The translations under genes were made by a program, and so were the position numbers. A stretch of 64,000 nucleotides of DNA, from NCBI GenBank assembly GCA_900543805.1, contig UQTE01000009.1:1-64000 (forward strand). The letters are read 5' to 3'. The DNA comes from an uncultured Sutterella sp. (GTDB lineage: Bacteria; Pseudomonadota; Gammaproteobacteria; Burkholderiales; Burkholderiaceae_F). Below the pieces are notes generated by a model. It did no database searches and was not told where the DNA came from. It was given only the letters and a program-made list of their open reading frames with translations. Shown here one piece after another: positions 29,395 through 37,686 of the stretch (the stretch's first letter is position 1; each line of letters starts with the position of its first letter).

Positions 29395-30177
29395 TTATTC
29401 GCGCCCGCCCTCCCGAGCGTTGGCGGCGGCCTTGGGCGCGGCCTTTTCGGCCTTCGTGCGAAGGTAGAGGGCAATCGCCCCGGCGAGCGCGCCGAGCCCG
29501 ACGATCAAGGCGCCGAGCGCACCGTAGAGAAGCGAGGAATTCCCCTTCACGGTCTCTTCTTCGAGCATCGGGACGGTGATGGTTTCGCGAACGGGGACGA
29601 GCATGACGGAGACGCGGTCGGGCGAAAGGCCCGGCACGGCGTTCGCCGCGAGTTCGCGGATGCGCGCGATGAGGCCGGGCGCCTGCGAGTCGGGCGTGTG
29701 GCGAAGGAACACGGCGGCCGAAGCCGGCGTGGTCTTCCCGGTCGCGAGGTCTTCCGTCTGCAGCACCACGTGCACGCGGGCGGTGAGCACGCCGTCGATG
29801 CGCGAGAAGGTGTCCGAGAGTTCCTGCGAGAGCGCGTAGGTCATGCGGGCCTTCTCTTCGGTCGCGGACGAAATCATGCCCTTCGCCGCAAAGACGTTCC
29901 CCATCGTGTCGAATTCCGAGCGCGGGAGATTGTTCTCGCGCATGAGTTCGAGCGTCTGCGTGACGCGGTCGCTTTCGACCGCGATCGAGTAGCCGTCTTT
30001 GTCGGACGTCTTTTCGGGTTCGATCCCGTTTTTGAGAAGAACCGCCATCATGGCGTTCGCCTGCGTTTCCGTGAGGCCCCGATAGACTTCCGTCTTGCAG
30101 CCTGCGAGCATCAGGGCCGCGCAGGCGCAAAGAAGCAACGTTCGTCCGAAGCGATGCGGCGCATCCGTTTTGTGCAT
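29395..30177 (-). CDS. sctJ: T3SS inner membrane ring lipoprotein SctJ
   Basis: A 260-residue YscJ/PrgK/FliF-type lipoprotein. The lipobox LMLAGC puts the lipidated Cys at residue 27. Two ring-building motif domains follow (ANAMMAVLLKNGIEPEK ..., then TARVHVVLQTED ...). A membrane helix near the C-terminus (about 214-238) precedes a basic tail. It forms the periplasmic inner ring with SctD. The start is backed by GGAAGTGAG. Confidence 0.96.
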   Translation of the reverse strand: MHKTDAPHRFGRTLLLCACAALMLAGCKTEVYRGLTETQANAMMAVLLKNGIEPEKTSDKDGYSIAVESDRVTQTLELMRENNLPRSEFDTMGNVFAAKGMISSATEEKARMTYALSQELSDTFSRIDGVLTARVHVVLQTEDLATGKTTPASAAVFLRHTPDSQAPGLIARIRELAANAVPGLSPDRVSVMLVPVRETITVPMLEEETVKGNSSLLYGALGALIVGLGALAGAIALYLRTKAEKAAPKAAANAREGGRE

Positions 30178-30195
30178 GTCTCACTTCCTTCTTTC

Positions 30196-30654
30196 TTACG
30201 ACGCCGAGCGCAACTGGGCTTCGAGGTCCGAAGCCGACCGGTTGCGTATGGCGGAAAGCGCCTTGACGTCCATCATGTGTAGGTTCACCTCAAACTGCAG
30301 GCGATAGAGTTCCGTGGGCGTGAGGGTCTGCGTCTCCCGAAGGGGGTCAATTCCCTGCGCCGCGGCGTTGTCGACCGAAGAGACCTCCTGCGTTCGCAGA
30401 GACTCCGCGTCCGTCGGGCGAACGCCGTCGATATCCTGCGTCTCATTGGTGTGCAGGGAAGCCTCCGCCGTATGCGACGCGGATGCGGCGGCGTCGGGGC
30501 CCTCCGGTGCGCCCTCCACCATCGCGCGGAAGGCGTCCGCCACTTCGCGCGGCACGGGACTGCGGGTCGCGCCCGCTCCGGCACCCGGAGTTTCTCCGAT
30601 CTGCTCGAAAGCCTCAAGGAGGCGTCGTGACGCCTCGAGGTCGATGCCGCTCAC
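30196..30654 (-). CDS. sctI: Probable T3SS inner rod protein SctI
   Basis: A 152-residue protein placed directly before sctJ, the position of yscI/prgJ. Its C-terminal ~60 residues (LTPTELYRLQFEVNLHMMDV ... ALSAIRNRSA) resemble the helical part of rod/needle subunits. It begins at GTG with GGGAG upstream. The middle is Ala/Thr/Glu-rich, and the whole protein is somewhat longer than YscI (115 residues). Confidence 0.78.
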   Translation of the reverse strand: MSGIDLEASRRLLEAFEQIGETPGAGAGATRSPVPREVADAFRAMVEGAPEGPDAAASASHTAEASLHTNETQDIDGVRPTDAESLRTQEVSSVDNAAAQGIDPLRETQTLTPTELYRLQFEVNLHMMDVKALSAIRNRSASDLEAQLRSAS

Positions 30655-30674
30655 GGCGTATTACTCCCGGCTCC

Positions 30675-31031
30675 TCAGCACTCGGCGGCGAGCGCGTCGG
30701 CCATCGCCTTGGCGTGCGTGCCTTCGGGAACCTTTTCGAAAATGCCGCGCGCTTCGTCCTTGCGGCCCGCAAGGAAGGCGCTCAAGCCCAGATACGCGAG
30801 CGCGTCGGGGTCTTCGGGGTGAGATTCGAGGACCTTCCCGAGGATGCCGTCGGCCTCTTCGTACTGTCCCACGGCGATGTGGCTCATCGCGAGGCTCACG
30901 AGCGTCGGCACGTGGTCGGGGTGACCCGCGAGAATGCCCTGATAGACCTTTCGCGCAAGCGCCACTTCGCCGCGCTGAACGCCGGCGTTGGCGACGTCGA
31001 GAAGGCGCGTGATTTCGGATGCGGTAAGCAT
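30675..31031 (-). CDS. yscG: YscG-like TPR chaperone of the needle subunit
   Basis: A 118-residue all-helical protein with about three tetratricopeptide repeats (ARKVYQGILAGHPDHVPTLV, then EADGILGKVLESHPEDPDAL). In Yersinia and Pseudomonas, YscG/PscG and YscE/PscE clasp the needle subunit in the cytoplasm before secretion. The same E-F-G gene order is seen here, so the role is inferred with good support from size, fold and position. Confidence 0.85.
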   Translation of the reverse strand: MLTASEITRLLDVANAGVQRGEVALARKVYQGILAGHPDHVPTLVSLAMSHIAVGQYEEADGILGKVLESHPEDPDALAYLGLSAFLAGRKDEARGIFEKVPEGTHAKAMADALAAEC

Positions 31032-31053
31032 GTCGTTCTCCTAAGACCCGGCC

Positions 31054-31293
31054 TCAGTTCGCGCGCTGCGCGATCTGCTTGGCTTCGTCGGTAAGCGCCT
31101 TCGAAACGGTCGAGGCCATTTCGAGCATCGTGTTGTACTGATTGAGCTGGAACTGCATCTTGAGCATGTCCTGATCGCTGATCTCGTCGCCCATGCCGTT
31201 CAAGGTGGTGTTGAGCTCTTCGCCCTTCTTGGCGATCGTTTCGGCCACGCGGTCGAACATGGTGTTGATGTTGAATCCCACTGCGTCCGTCAT
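31054..31293 (-). CDS. sctF: T3SS needle subunit SctF
   Basis: A 79-residue helical hairpin protein of needle size (YscF 87, PrgI 80). The second helix QLNQYNTMLEMASTVSKALT matches the conserved C-terminal pattern of needle subunits, ending KQIAQRAN. The ATG at 31293 is preceded by GAGGAGACAG, which rules out the upstream codon at 31311. It is flanked by its two chaperone genes yscE and yscG. Confidence 0.92.
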   Translation of the reverse strand: MTDAVGFNINTMFDRVAETIAKKGEELNTTLNGMGDEISDQDMLKMQFQLNQYNTMLEMASTVSKALTDEAKQIAQRAN

Positions 31294-31303
31294 GACTGTC
31301 TCC

Positions 31304-31510
31304 TCATTCAAAAATGCGCGAGAGGATTTCCTCTGCGGCTTGGGCGGCCTCGGCCTCTTCGCGCACGACCTTCATTTCGTCGGGCGTGAGACCGCGGTCC
31401 ATTTCGCGGCGAAGACGAAAGGCGATTTCCGCCACTTCGTCGCGCACTTCCTTCTGCTCGCGGGCGAACCCGGTCGGGCAGACATCGGCAACGGAGATGA
31501 ATTCACTCAT
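31304..31510 (-). CDS. yscE: YscE-like needle co-chaperone
   Basis: A 68-residue protein predicted as two helices with a turn, matching YscE/PscE in length (about 66 residues) and in position between sctD and sctF. It likely joins YscG to hold monomeric needle protein. Its ATG overlaps the sctD stop by four bases (ATGA). Confidence 0.8.
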   Translation of the reverse strand: MSEFISVADVCPTGFAREQKEVRDEVAEIAFRLRREMDRGLTPDEMKVVREEAEAAQAAEEILSRIFE

Positions 31511-33036
31511 TTGCTGCTCACCTTCAGAGGATAGTTGATTCGCTTGCCGTTCTTCGAGAGCGTCAAGCGGTTGTGAGAAATCGATTCCAGCGTGAAGCCT
31601 CCGGGGAGACGGCCTCCCGCGAAGACCTTTTCACCCGTGGAGAGCGTCACGAACTTGAGCTTCCCGCCCGAGACGCCCGTCACGCGGAAGTTGGGCGTCA
31701 TCGAATCCTTCGACGCCGTTTGTCGGACGGCCGGCTTGGGTGCGCTCTTCCTGGCTTCTCGGTGGAGAAACTCGTAGGAAAGCGGCACGTGCACGGTGCG
31801 GCCGACCTGCTGCAGGGCGGCCGTGAGCATGTTCCGCGTCATGGGCGTAAGAGGCGCCGAGAGCGTGATGCGTCCGGGATGAAATTCGACCGTCACGTCG
31901 TCGAGCCCCTGCTCCTTGATCGCACGCTCGAGAAGCGGCTTCACTTCCGCTTCGTGCACGATCCTGCGCTTCACGTCCACGAGATCGTGGGAGAGTTCGT
32001 AGGCCACTTCGGCGAAGGCCTTGTCCTCGATGTCCCTCGTCCGCATGAAGCCCAAAACGGTGAGGACGGGAGCCTCGTTCGTTCCTTCGAGGTGCACTTC
32101 GGTCTTGAAGCCCCTTGCGCTGAAGGCCGCGAGCCACGGCGCCGTGCGGTCGGTGTCGACGTCGACGTCCAAGACCGCGGGAACCGTGAGCGAGCGCGCG
32201 AGTTTCACGAGACGTCCGCGCTCTGCGTCGTCGGCGACGCGCCCCGTAAGGTGCCACGCGCCCGTTCCCGCCTTTTCGGCGCTGACGCGGGTAAAGCCCT
32301 CTTTGGAAAGTTTTGCTCGAAGGTCCGCGACGAGTTCTTCATCGGGAACGGCTTCGGGCGAGAGCCATCCGAAGCGCGCGAGAAGGCCGTCGCCCCCGAA
32401 GACGCTCGAATAGAGCGCCGTCACGGCGTTCGGATTGCTTTGGGCGAGATCGGCCTCGAACGATTTGCGAAGTTCCGCGTCGCGCGCGAGCGTCCAGCCG
32501 CCCGCAAGCAAAATCGCGAGAAAGAGAGCCGTCCCGACGAGGGCGCCCTTGCCCTTCTTCGGAGGTTCGGCTTCGGAAGTCGGTTCGGCCTCGGGCGCCT
32601 CGGGAGCGTCCGCGCCCTTTTGCCCTTCGGCCTTCGGATTCTTGCCGTCCGAAGGAGCGTTCTCCTTCGCCGACGCGGCGGGAGCCGAAGGCGTAAGCGT
32701 TTCGCGCCACCGGGACCGCAGATCCGACCAGTAGTCGTCCGAATCGTCGGGCGCGCCCCAGGCGACGGCCACCGTTCCGAAAAGGAGAACCGATCCCTTG
32801 GGCCAGACTTCGTTCACGACCGCGCGGCCGTCGAGCGTCGTCACCTTGCCGTCGAGCGTCACGATGCCGACTTCGCCCGACTTCACGGAGACCGAGGCGT
32901 GACGGGGCGCAAAGCCCTCGTCGGCGAGGATCAGGTCGCACGAATCGTCCGATCCGATCACCCAGTCTCCTTCGGTGAGTTCGATCCGGGCTCCGGCGTG
33001 CAGTCCCGAGAAGAGTTCGAATACGGCCGCGCGCAT
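31507..33036 (-). CDS. sctD: T3SS inner membrane ring protein SctD
   Basis: A 509-residue bitopic protein. Residues 1-95 form a cytoplasmic FHA-like domain (ELTEGDWVIGSDDSCDLIL). A Pro/Ala/Glu-rich linker leads to one membrane helix at about 163-183, and the periplasmic part contains repeated ring-building modules (RISVEK-type FTRVSAEKAGTGAWHLTGRV). It joins the outer secretin to the SctJ ring. The gene follows sctC with almost no gap. Confidence 0.94.
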   Translation of the reverse strand: MRAAVFELFSGLHAGARIELTEGDWVIGSDDSCDLILADEGFAPRHASVSVKSGEVGIVTLDGKVTTLDGRAVVNEVWPKGSVLLFGTVAVAWGAPDDSDDYWSDLRSRWRETLTPSAPAASAKENAPSDGKNPKAEGQKGADAPEAPEAEPTSEAEPPKKGKGALVGTALFLAILLAGGWTLARDAELRKSFEADLAQSNPNAVTALYSSVFGGDGLLARFGWLSPEAVPDEELVADLRAKLSKEGFTRVSAEKAGTGAWHLTGRVADDAERGRLVKLARSLTVPAVLDVDVDTDRTAPWLAAFSARGFKTEVHLEGTNEAPVLTVLGFMRTRDIEDKAFAEVAYELSHDLVDVKRRIVHEAEVKPLLERAIKEQGLDDVTVEFHPGRITLSAPLTPMTRNMLTAALQQVGRTVHVPLSYEFLHREARKSAPKPAVRQTASKDSMTPNFRVTGVSGGKLKFVTLSTGEKVFAGGRLPGGFTLESISHNRLTLSKNGKRINYPLKVSSK

Positions 33037-33037
33037 A

Positions 33038-34822
33038 TCAGCCCTCCCCGTCCGCCTTGTCGGCGGATGCGTCGGCCTGCGGGAGCGCCTTCCATTCGTA
33101 GTCGGCGCCCGTGGCGTTTCGCCCGAAGCCCGGCTGATTCACCCGGGCGGGAACATTGTCGCCGTCGGCCGTCACGATGCGCGGCGTAATGAGGATGTGC
33201 CGCTCCATCTGTCGGCCGCTCGTCGAGCTCGACTTGAAGAGGTGCCCCAAAATCGGAATGTCCTTCAGAATCGGAACGCCGCTGTCGCCCTCGGACTTTT
33301 GTTCGTAGTAGTAGCCGCCGATCAGAAGCGACTGTCCCGCCTCGACCATGGCCTGCGTGTTGATTCTCGTCTGCTTGATGGGGTTCACCGTCAGGGTGTC
33401 GCCCGACTCTCCCACCGTCTGATAGCCCGACGACGCGTCGTTCTGGTCGTCCTGCACGCTCACGGCGAGCTTGATCGAGGTCTTTCCCCCTTCATGAATG
33501 ATGTGCGGCGTCACGCGCAGGACCGTACCCGCCTCCACGCGGTAGAGATCCACCGCCTCCTGTCCGCGAAGCGGAATGTAGTAGGTCGTGGTGTTCTCGA
33601 GCACCGCCTCCACGTTGTCGACGGTGAGGACCGACGGACGGCCGAGCATGCGCGCGGCGTTTTCCGATTCGAGCGCGTTGATGCTCGCCATGAAGTAGTC
33701 CGACCCGTGCGTGTAGATCGTGGAGAGGAGCGCCCCGCCCGAGGAGAGGTCCGACGAGATGCCGGGCGTGTCGCCTCCCACGGGCGTGTTTTCCGAGCCC
33801 AGCGACCCTCCGCCCTGCCAGTTGCCGCCGCCCTTGCCGCGGAAGTTGACGCCGAGCTCGCGGCTTGCGTTCGTGTCGATGTCGACGATCGCCGCGTGAA
33901 TTTCCACGAGTTCGACGGGTTTGTCGAGACTCCTGATCACCTCTTCGTAATACGGCATGCGGTAGGCGAAGTCGGAGACGAGCACGGCGTTGACGCGCGG
34001 ATCCGCGATGATGCTCACCGCCCCCTGAGCGACGGGCGTCGCGTTGACGGGCCCGGGCTGCGCATCGCGCTTCTTTTGCCTCGAGAGTCCCTCGGCGCCG
34101 AGACTCGGCACGCTTTCCGCACGGGCCGGCCCGTTGGCGCCGCCCGAGACGGTCGTGCCGCCCACGGACTGTCCGAGCACCATGCCGCGCAGGATCGACG
34201 CGATCCCGGGTACCGTGACGGTGCGGTCCATGCTCGAGAGTTCGATGTCGTCGGCCCAAGCGTGGCGGATCGGGAAGACCCGCATTTCGATCTTCTCGGA
34301 TTGCACGGCAAGATAGGCGTCCGCCGCGGCGCGGATCGACGTGAGATAGGCTTCGGGCCCCTTCAACGTAAGCATGTTCCCTTCGGCGTTCACCGAGACG
34401 GGGAGCTCCGCCGCGACGAAGCCCGATCGCTTGAGCGAATCGACGAGCGCCTTGGCGGAACCGCTCGGCACCGTAAGGAATTCCTTGCGAACGTCGGACG
34501 CGGAATAAAAGTGAATCGTGTCCCCGAGAACGTAGTGACCCACGCCGTAGGCTTCGCTCATGGCGGATAGGAAGTCGTTCGGAGCGACGCGCTGAAAGCG
34601 CCCGCTCACCCTTCCCTTCACCGCGTCGCCGTCAAAGGCGACGGAAAGTCCCTGGGTCTTCGCAAAGCCCGTGAGGACCGTGCGGAGCTCATGTCCGTTG
34701 GCGAAATAAGAAAAGGATTTCTTCAGTTCGGCCGAGAGGACCGTCTCGGGCAACGCGGCGCCCGCGCCGAGCAGACAGGCGACCCCGACGCCGAGAAGAG
34801 ACGAAAGAAAACGACGGTTCAT
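33038..34822 (-). CDS. sctC: T3SS outer membrane secretin SctC
   Basis: A 594-residue secretin with a signal peptide (residues 2-25), periplasmic N0 and N1/N3 domains (GRFQRVAPNDFLSAMSEAYG; FPIRHAWADD) and a C-terminal beta-barrel domain ending in VPILKDIPILGHLFKSSS, the classic secretin signature. ATG 34822 lies right after the in-frame GTG at 34825 and has a GGGGG-rich site ahead. A pilotin gene is not visible in the window. The protein fixes the identity of the system as a true injectisome rather than a flagellum. Confidence 0.97.
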   Translation of the reverse strand: MNRRFLSSLLGVGVACLLGAGAALPETVLSAELKKSFSYFANGHELRTVLTGFAKTQGLSVAFDGDAVKGRVSGRFQRVAPNDFLSAMSEAYGVGHYVLGDTIHFYSASDVRKEFLTVPSGSAKALVDSLKRSGFVAAELPVSVNAEGNMLTLKGPEAYLTSIRAAADAYLAVQSEKIEMRVFPIRHAWADDIELSSMDRTVTVPGIASILRGMVLGQSVGGTTVSGGANGPARAESVPSLGAEGLSRQKKRDAQPGPVNATPVAQGAVSIIADPRVNAVLVSDFAYRMPYYEEVIRSLDKPVELVEIHAAIVDIDTNASRELGVNFRGKGGGNWQGGGSLGSENTPVGGDTPGISSDLSSGGALLSTIYTHGSDYFMASINALESENAARMLGRPSVLTVDNVEAVLENTTTYYIPLRGQEAVDLYRVEAGTVLRVTPHIIHEGGKTSIKLAVSVQDDQNDASSGYQTVGESGDTLTVNPIKQTRINTQAMVEAGQSLLIGGYYYEQKSEGDSGVPILKDIPILGHLFKSSSTSGRQMERHILITPRIVTADGDNVPARVNQPGFGRNATGADYEWKALPQADASADKADGEG

Positions 34823-34836
34823 CACGATTCGCCCCC

Positions 34837-35307
34837 TCAGAATTTCAGACCGGGCGCAAACCAGTCGGTCCCAAACTGCGAAAAGGGAGAATCGGCCGGA
34901 CGCGGCGCCGCCCCCGAAGCGCCCTCAAGCGTCTTCTTCCAACGTGCCGCCTCGTTGAGAAAAACCTCCGCCTCGCGCACCGCACCGTCGCCGGAAAGGC
35001 CGTCAAGAGAAAAGTCGCGCACGAGCTGCAGCCGTCCCGAGTCGGCGCAAAGACGCGCCCGACCGTAGGGCATCAGGGCGGCGCACACCATGCCGAGACG
35101 ATCGCTCTTTTCCGCGTAGTCGGGTTCGTTCTCCGAAGGCGCCTCCCCCATGTCCGAGGTCAGAATGCACAGTCGTCCATCGGGAGAATGAAGAGCGAAG
35201 TCAAGCCCGTCTTCGAGATGAAAGCGAAAGACCCCGTCCGCGCCGGCCTTGGGCATCGTCCAGCCGGTTTCGTTCGTGAGGGTCTTCAGGGCTTCTTGAA
35301 AATTCAT
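34837..35307 (-). CDS. YscB-like class I chaperone
   Basis: A 156-residue CesT/Tir-chaperone-fold protein (MNFQEALKTLTNETGW ... GVFRFHLEDGLDFALHSPDG). It is first in the minus-strand operon immediately upstream of sctC, exactly where Yersinia has yscB. YscB and SycN form a heterodimer that binds the gatekeeper YopN; a SycN-like gene indeed follows sctW at 43858. The start at 35307 is chosen because upstream codons lie in the promoter region; it has only a weak ribosome site. Confidence 0.72.
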   Translation of the reverse strand: MNFQEALKTLTNETGWTMPKAGADGVFRFHLEDGLDFALHSPDGRLCILTSDMGEAPSENEPDYAEKSDRLGMVCAALMPYGRARLCADSGRLQLVRDFSLDGLSGDGAVREAEVFLNEAARWKKTLEGASGAAPRPADSPFSQFGTDWFAPGLKF

Positions 35308-35642
35308 AGATGCATCTATCGTGTAAACCGCGGGGAAAGGCTGCGCGGGATCTCTCAAACCGCGCGCGGAACGGGGACTTGAGCCGACTCCCGTCCATTC
35401 GACCATTATGCCTCAAAATCCGTCCCGCCTACGCCCCCGCGCATCGAAGGCCATCCTATCGTTTCCTTTTATTCCCAATCGACCGAAACGCAAAGAACGG
35501 AATGAATGCACACCGTTTACAATGATCTTTTGTAGTCCCCTCCCGCTTTTTTCGGATCGGGAATTTCTTCCGGGTCGTCCGGATCATGTTTCACGATCGT
35601 TTCCGAACGTCGATTCGGGACGATTCAGCCAAAGGAGCCGTC
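35308..35642. promoter_or_regulatory. Divergent promoter region of the two T3SS operons
   Basis: The 335 bases between the divergent operons hold no gene and are richer in A+T in the middle. On the plus strand CGTTTACAAT (35514-35523) contains TACAAT, close to a -10 consensus. On the minus strand a similar GTTTACA stands about 15 bases before the yscB start (35329-35323). A GAAC element (35495-35498) lies 15 bases upstream of the plus-strand CGTTTA, which would also suit an ECF-type sigma factor. Neither reading is proven. Confidence 0.35.
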
Positions 35643-35924
35643 ATGGCGGAAGACAAACTGCTGCAGCAAAAGGAAGCGCTCGAGCGCATGAAGGGCGAAC
35701 TCGCCCGTCTCAACGAAGCCTTCGACCAGGCGAAGAAGGCTCTCGGCGTCAAAGGGGATCTTCCCCAGGCCCAAGACGAAGAGGTTCCGCCCGCGCTTCG
35801 CGAAGCGCTCCAAAAGAGCGTCGAGCGCGCTCAGGAAGCGGGCCGCTCGGCCGTAAAGGAAATGCAGGGCCAGGGTGCCTCCCGTCCTGCGGGACGCGCC
35901 CGCCGCGGCGCCCTCTCCATCTGA
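35643..35924 (+). CDS. Small coiled-coil protein, LcrG-like position
   Basis: A 93-residue charged helical protein with a strong heptad pattern in its first 40 residues (LLQQKEALERMKGELARLNE) and a basic C-terminus. It opens the translocon operon, where Yersinia and Pseudomonas have LcrG/PcrG, the 95-residue chaperone of the needle tip protein. Length and fold agree, but sequence identity is not evident, so the LcrG role is inference. The ATG at 35643 has an AAAGGAGCC site; the longer upstream frame does not. Confidence 0.6.
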   Translation: MAEDKLLQQKEALERMKGELARLNEAFDQAKKALGVKGDLPQAQDEEVPPALREALQKSVERAQEAGRSAVKEMQGQGASRPAGRARRGALSI

Positions 35925-36059
35925 TCGGACCGTCCGCTCCGAGTTCCTTTTCCGACCGCTTTCCGAGATTTCGCTCATGGCCATTTCCGAACTCAATCTT
36001 TTTTCGGACGGCATTGCGGTCGGTCCCATCCGTCTTCATTCTTTTCACAGGCATACATC

Positions 36060-36659
36060 ATGAGCATCAACTCCATTAACGGCAGCGTCTCGCTCGGCGT
36101 CCCCCCGCAGGTCGACGAAGAAGGGAATGTCATCACGCAGGACCCCGACTCCGACATCAAGGATCCCTCCGCAATACAGACGGACAAGGTCAACACGCCC
36201 GATAGCGAAACGATCGACGATGACATCGCGTTCAAGGGAAGCATCCAGTTCCGCTTCGCGCTCTATCAGCTCAACTACGCCAATCAGTGCCGGCAGAACG
36301 CCGTCAACTACATGGGGCAGATCGAGCAGGTTCAGGACCAGGCCGAAGAGGCGGCCGAGATGATCACCAAGGCCCGCGACGCCGAGGCCAAGGGCTCGGG
36401 CGTCCCCGCGGAGGTCGTGAGCTATATGAAAACGCACAAGCTCGGCATGAAAGGGAGCGCGAGCAGCTGCTCGAGCGATGACTGGAGCTACAACCTCGCC
36501 TCGCTTACGCAGTACCAGGAGTCGATCAGCAGCAAGACCCAGACCCTGATGGTCTATCTGCAGGACTTCATCAGTCAGTACAACAGCTATCTGCAGGGCG
36601 CCAACGCCGCCGTTCAGGAAAGCGCCTCCACGATGCGCGCCATCCTCACCGGCCGTTGA
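36060..36659 (+). CDS. sctA: Probable T3SS needle tip/filament protein (EspA/Bsp22 type)
   Basis: A 199-residue protein in the slot of the tip protein LcrV, but much shorter (LcrV about 326). Its size and plan resemble EspA and Bordetella Bsp22 (about 190-205): a polar, flexible N-terminus, a helix around FRFALYQLNYANQCRQN, a short middle, and a long C-terminal amphipathic helix (QTLMVYLQDFISQYNSYLQG) typical of filament and needle-like subunits. It probably caps or extends the needle. The ribosome-binding site is weak (AGG). Confidence 0.68.
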   Translation: MSINSINGSVSLGVPPQVDEEGNVITQDPDSDIKDPSAIQTDKVNTPDSETIDDDIAFKGSIQFRFALYQLNYANQCRQNAVNYMGQIEQVQDQAEEAAEMITKARDAEAKGSGVPAEVVSYMKTHKLGMKGSASSCSSDDWSYNLASLTQYQESISSKTQTLMVYLQDFISQYNSYLQGANAAVQESASTMRAILTGR

Positions 36660-36685
36660 TTCCCGCATACAAACGGAGAAATGCC

Positions 36686-37171
36686 GTGACGAAACCCGTA
36701 CTTTCCCCCGAGGCCCTGCTCGCCCTTTGGCAAGCCCTCGAAAACGGTCCCACCGCCAAAGAGATCGCCGCCGTCGACGACGCCTGCGTCGAGTCGCTCT
36801 ATGCGCTCGGGCACGACCTCTACAAGGCCGAAAATTTCCGCGACGCCGAAGCGGTCTTTCGAGCGCTCGCCTTTCTGAACCCCAAGGACCGCCGCTTCTG
36901 GATGGGATTGGGCGGCGCGAGACAGGGCCTCGGACACTTCTCCGAGGCAAGCGACGCCTATCAGCTCGCCGCCCTGGCTTCGGGCCTCGGCGACCCCGAA
37001 CCCCTCCTCTACGCCGCGCAGTGCTTCCTGCAGATGAAGAAAAAAGACGAGGCGAAGGCGGGGCTTGAGGCCGTTTTGCGAACGGGCGATCCCTCGGACG
37101 CGCGCACGGCCGAATGCCGTAGCCGCGCGGCCGCTCTTCTCGAACTGCTCTCGGGCGCGCCCAAACCCTGA
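36686..37171 (+). CDS. sycD: SycD/LcrH-type translocator chaperone, copy 1
   Basis: A 161-residue class II T3SS chaperone with three TPR-like repeats (LYALGHDLYKAENFRDAEAV; FWMGLGGARQGLGHFSEASD; DPEPLLYAAQCFLQMKKKDE), typical of the SycD/LcrH/PcrH family that holds the two translocators. It starts at GTG with GGAG eight bases upstream. A second copy of the same length follows 29 bases later; the two share the plan A-E-F-R-A-L-x-x-x-N-P throughout and are clearly duplicates. Confidence 0.9.
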   Translation: MTKPVLSPEALLALWQALENGPTAKEIAAVDDACVESLYALGHDLYKAENFRDAEAVFRALAFLNPKDRRFWMGLGGARQGLGHFSEASDAYQLAALASGLGDPEPLLYAAQCFLQMKKKDEAKAGLEAVLRTGDPSDARTAECRSRAAALLELLSGAPKP

Positions 37172-37200
37172 GACCGATACCGACACGGGAGGATATTCCT

Positions 37201-37686
37201 TTGACCAAACACATCGTTTCCCAGGAAGTCGTCGACAGAATCGTCGCGGCCGTGCGCAAAGGCGCGACCGTCGCGCAGATCACGGGCACTTCGCCCGAAA
37301 CGCTCGAACAGCTCTACGCGCTCGCGCACAATCTCTACGGATCGCAAAGCTTTGCCGACGCCGAAACGCTCTTTCGGGCGCTTTGCCTCTACAACCCCCA
37401 CGAACCCAAGTACTGGATGGGGCTCGGCGGTTCGCGCCAGGCGCAGGGACGCTTTGAAGGGGCGTCGGACGCCTATCAGATGGCGGCCCTCACGACGGGG
37501 CTCTCCGATCCGGAACCGCTCTTCTTCGCCGCGCGCTGTCTTCTGAAGATGAACAAAAAGGCGGAGGCCGTCGAAGGACTCGAAGGTCTTCTCGGCATCG
37601 GCGACGATGCCAATCCCCGTCACGCCGACGTGCACCGCCGCGCCGAATCGCTCCTTGCGCTTCTCAAGGGAGGGAAAACAGTATGA
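37201..37686 (+). CDS. SycD/LcrH-type translocator chaperone, copy 2
   Basis: A 161-residue TPR chaperone, paralogous to the preceding gene and identical to it in length (shared blocks such as YWMGLGGSRQAQGRFEGASD). It begins at TTG after a GGGAGGA site and overlaps the start of the YopB-like gene by four bases. One copy may serve each translocator; Bordetella also has two, BcrH1 and BcrH2. Confidence 0.9.
   Translation: MTKHIVSQEVVDRIVAAVRKGATVAQITGTSPETLEQLYALAHNLYGSQSFADAETLFRALCLYNPHEPKYWMGLGGSRQAQGRFEGASDAYQMAALTTGLSDPEPLFFAARCLLKMNKKAEAVEGLEGLLGIGDDANPRHADVHRRAESLLALLKGGKTV

Noticed and set aside
35977..36063. A 28-codon frame overlapping the start of the tip protein gene
   Set aside because: It has a weak ribosome site and no recognisable sequence. 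Translational coupling is conceivable but not supported.
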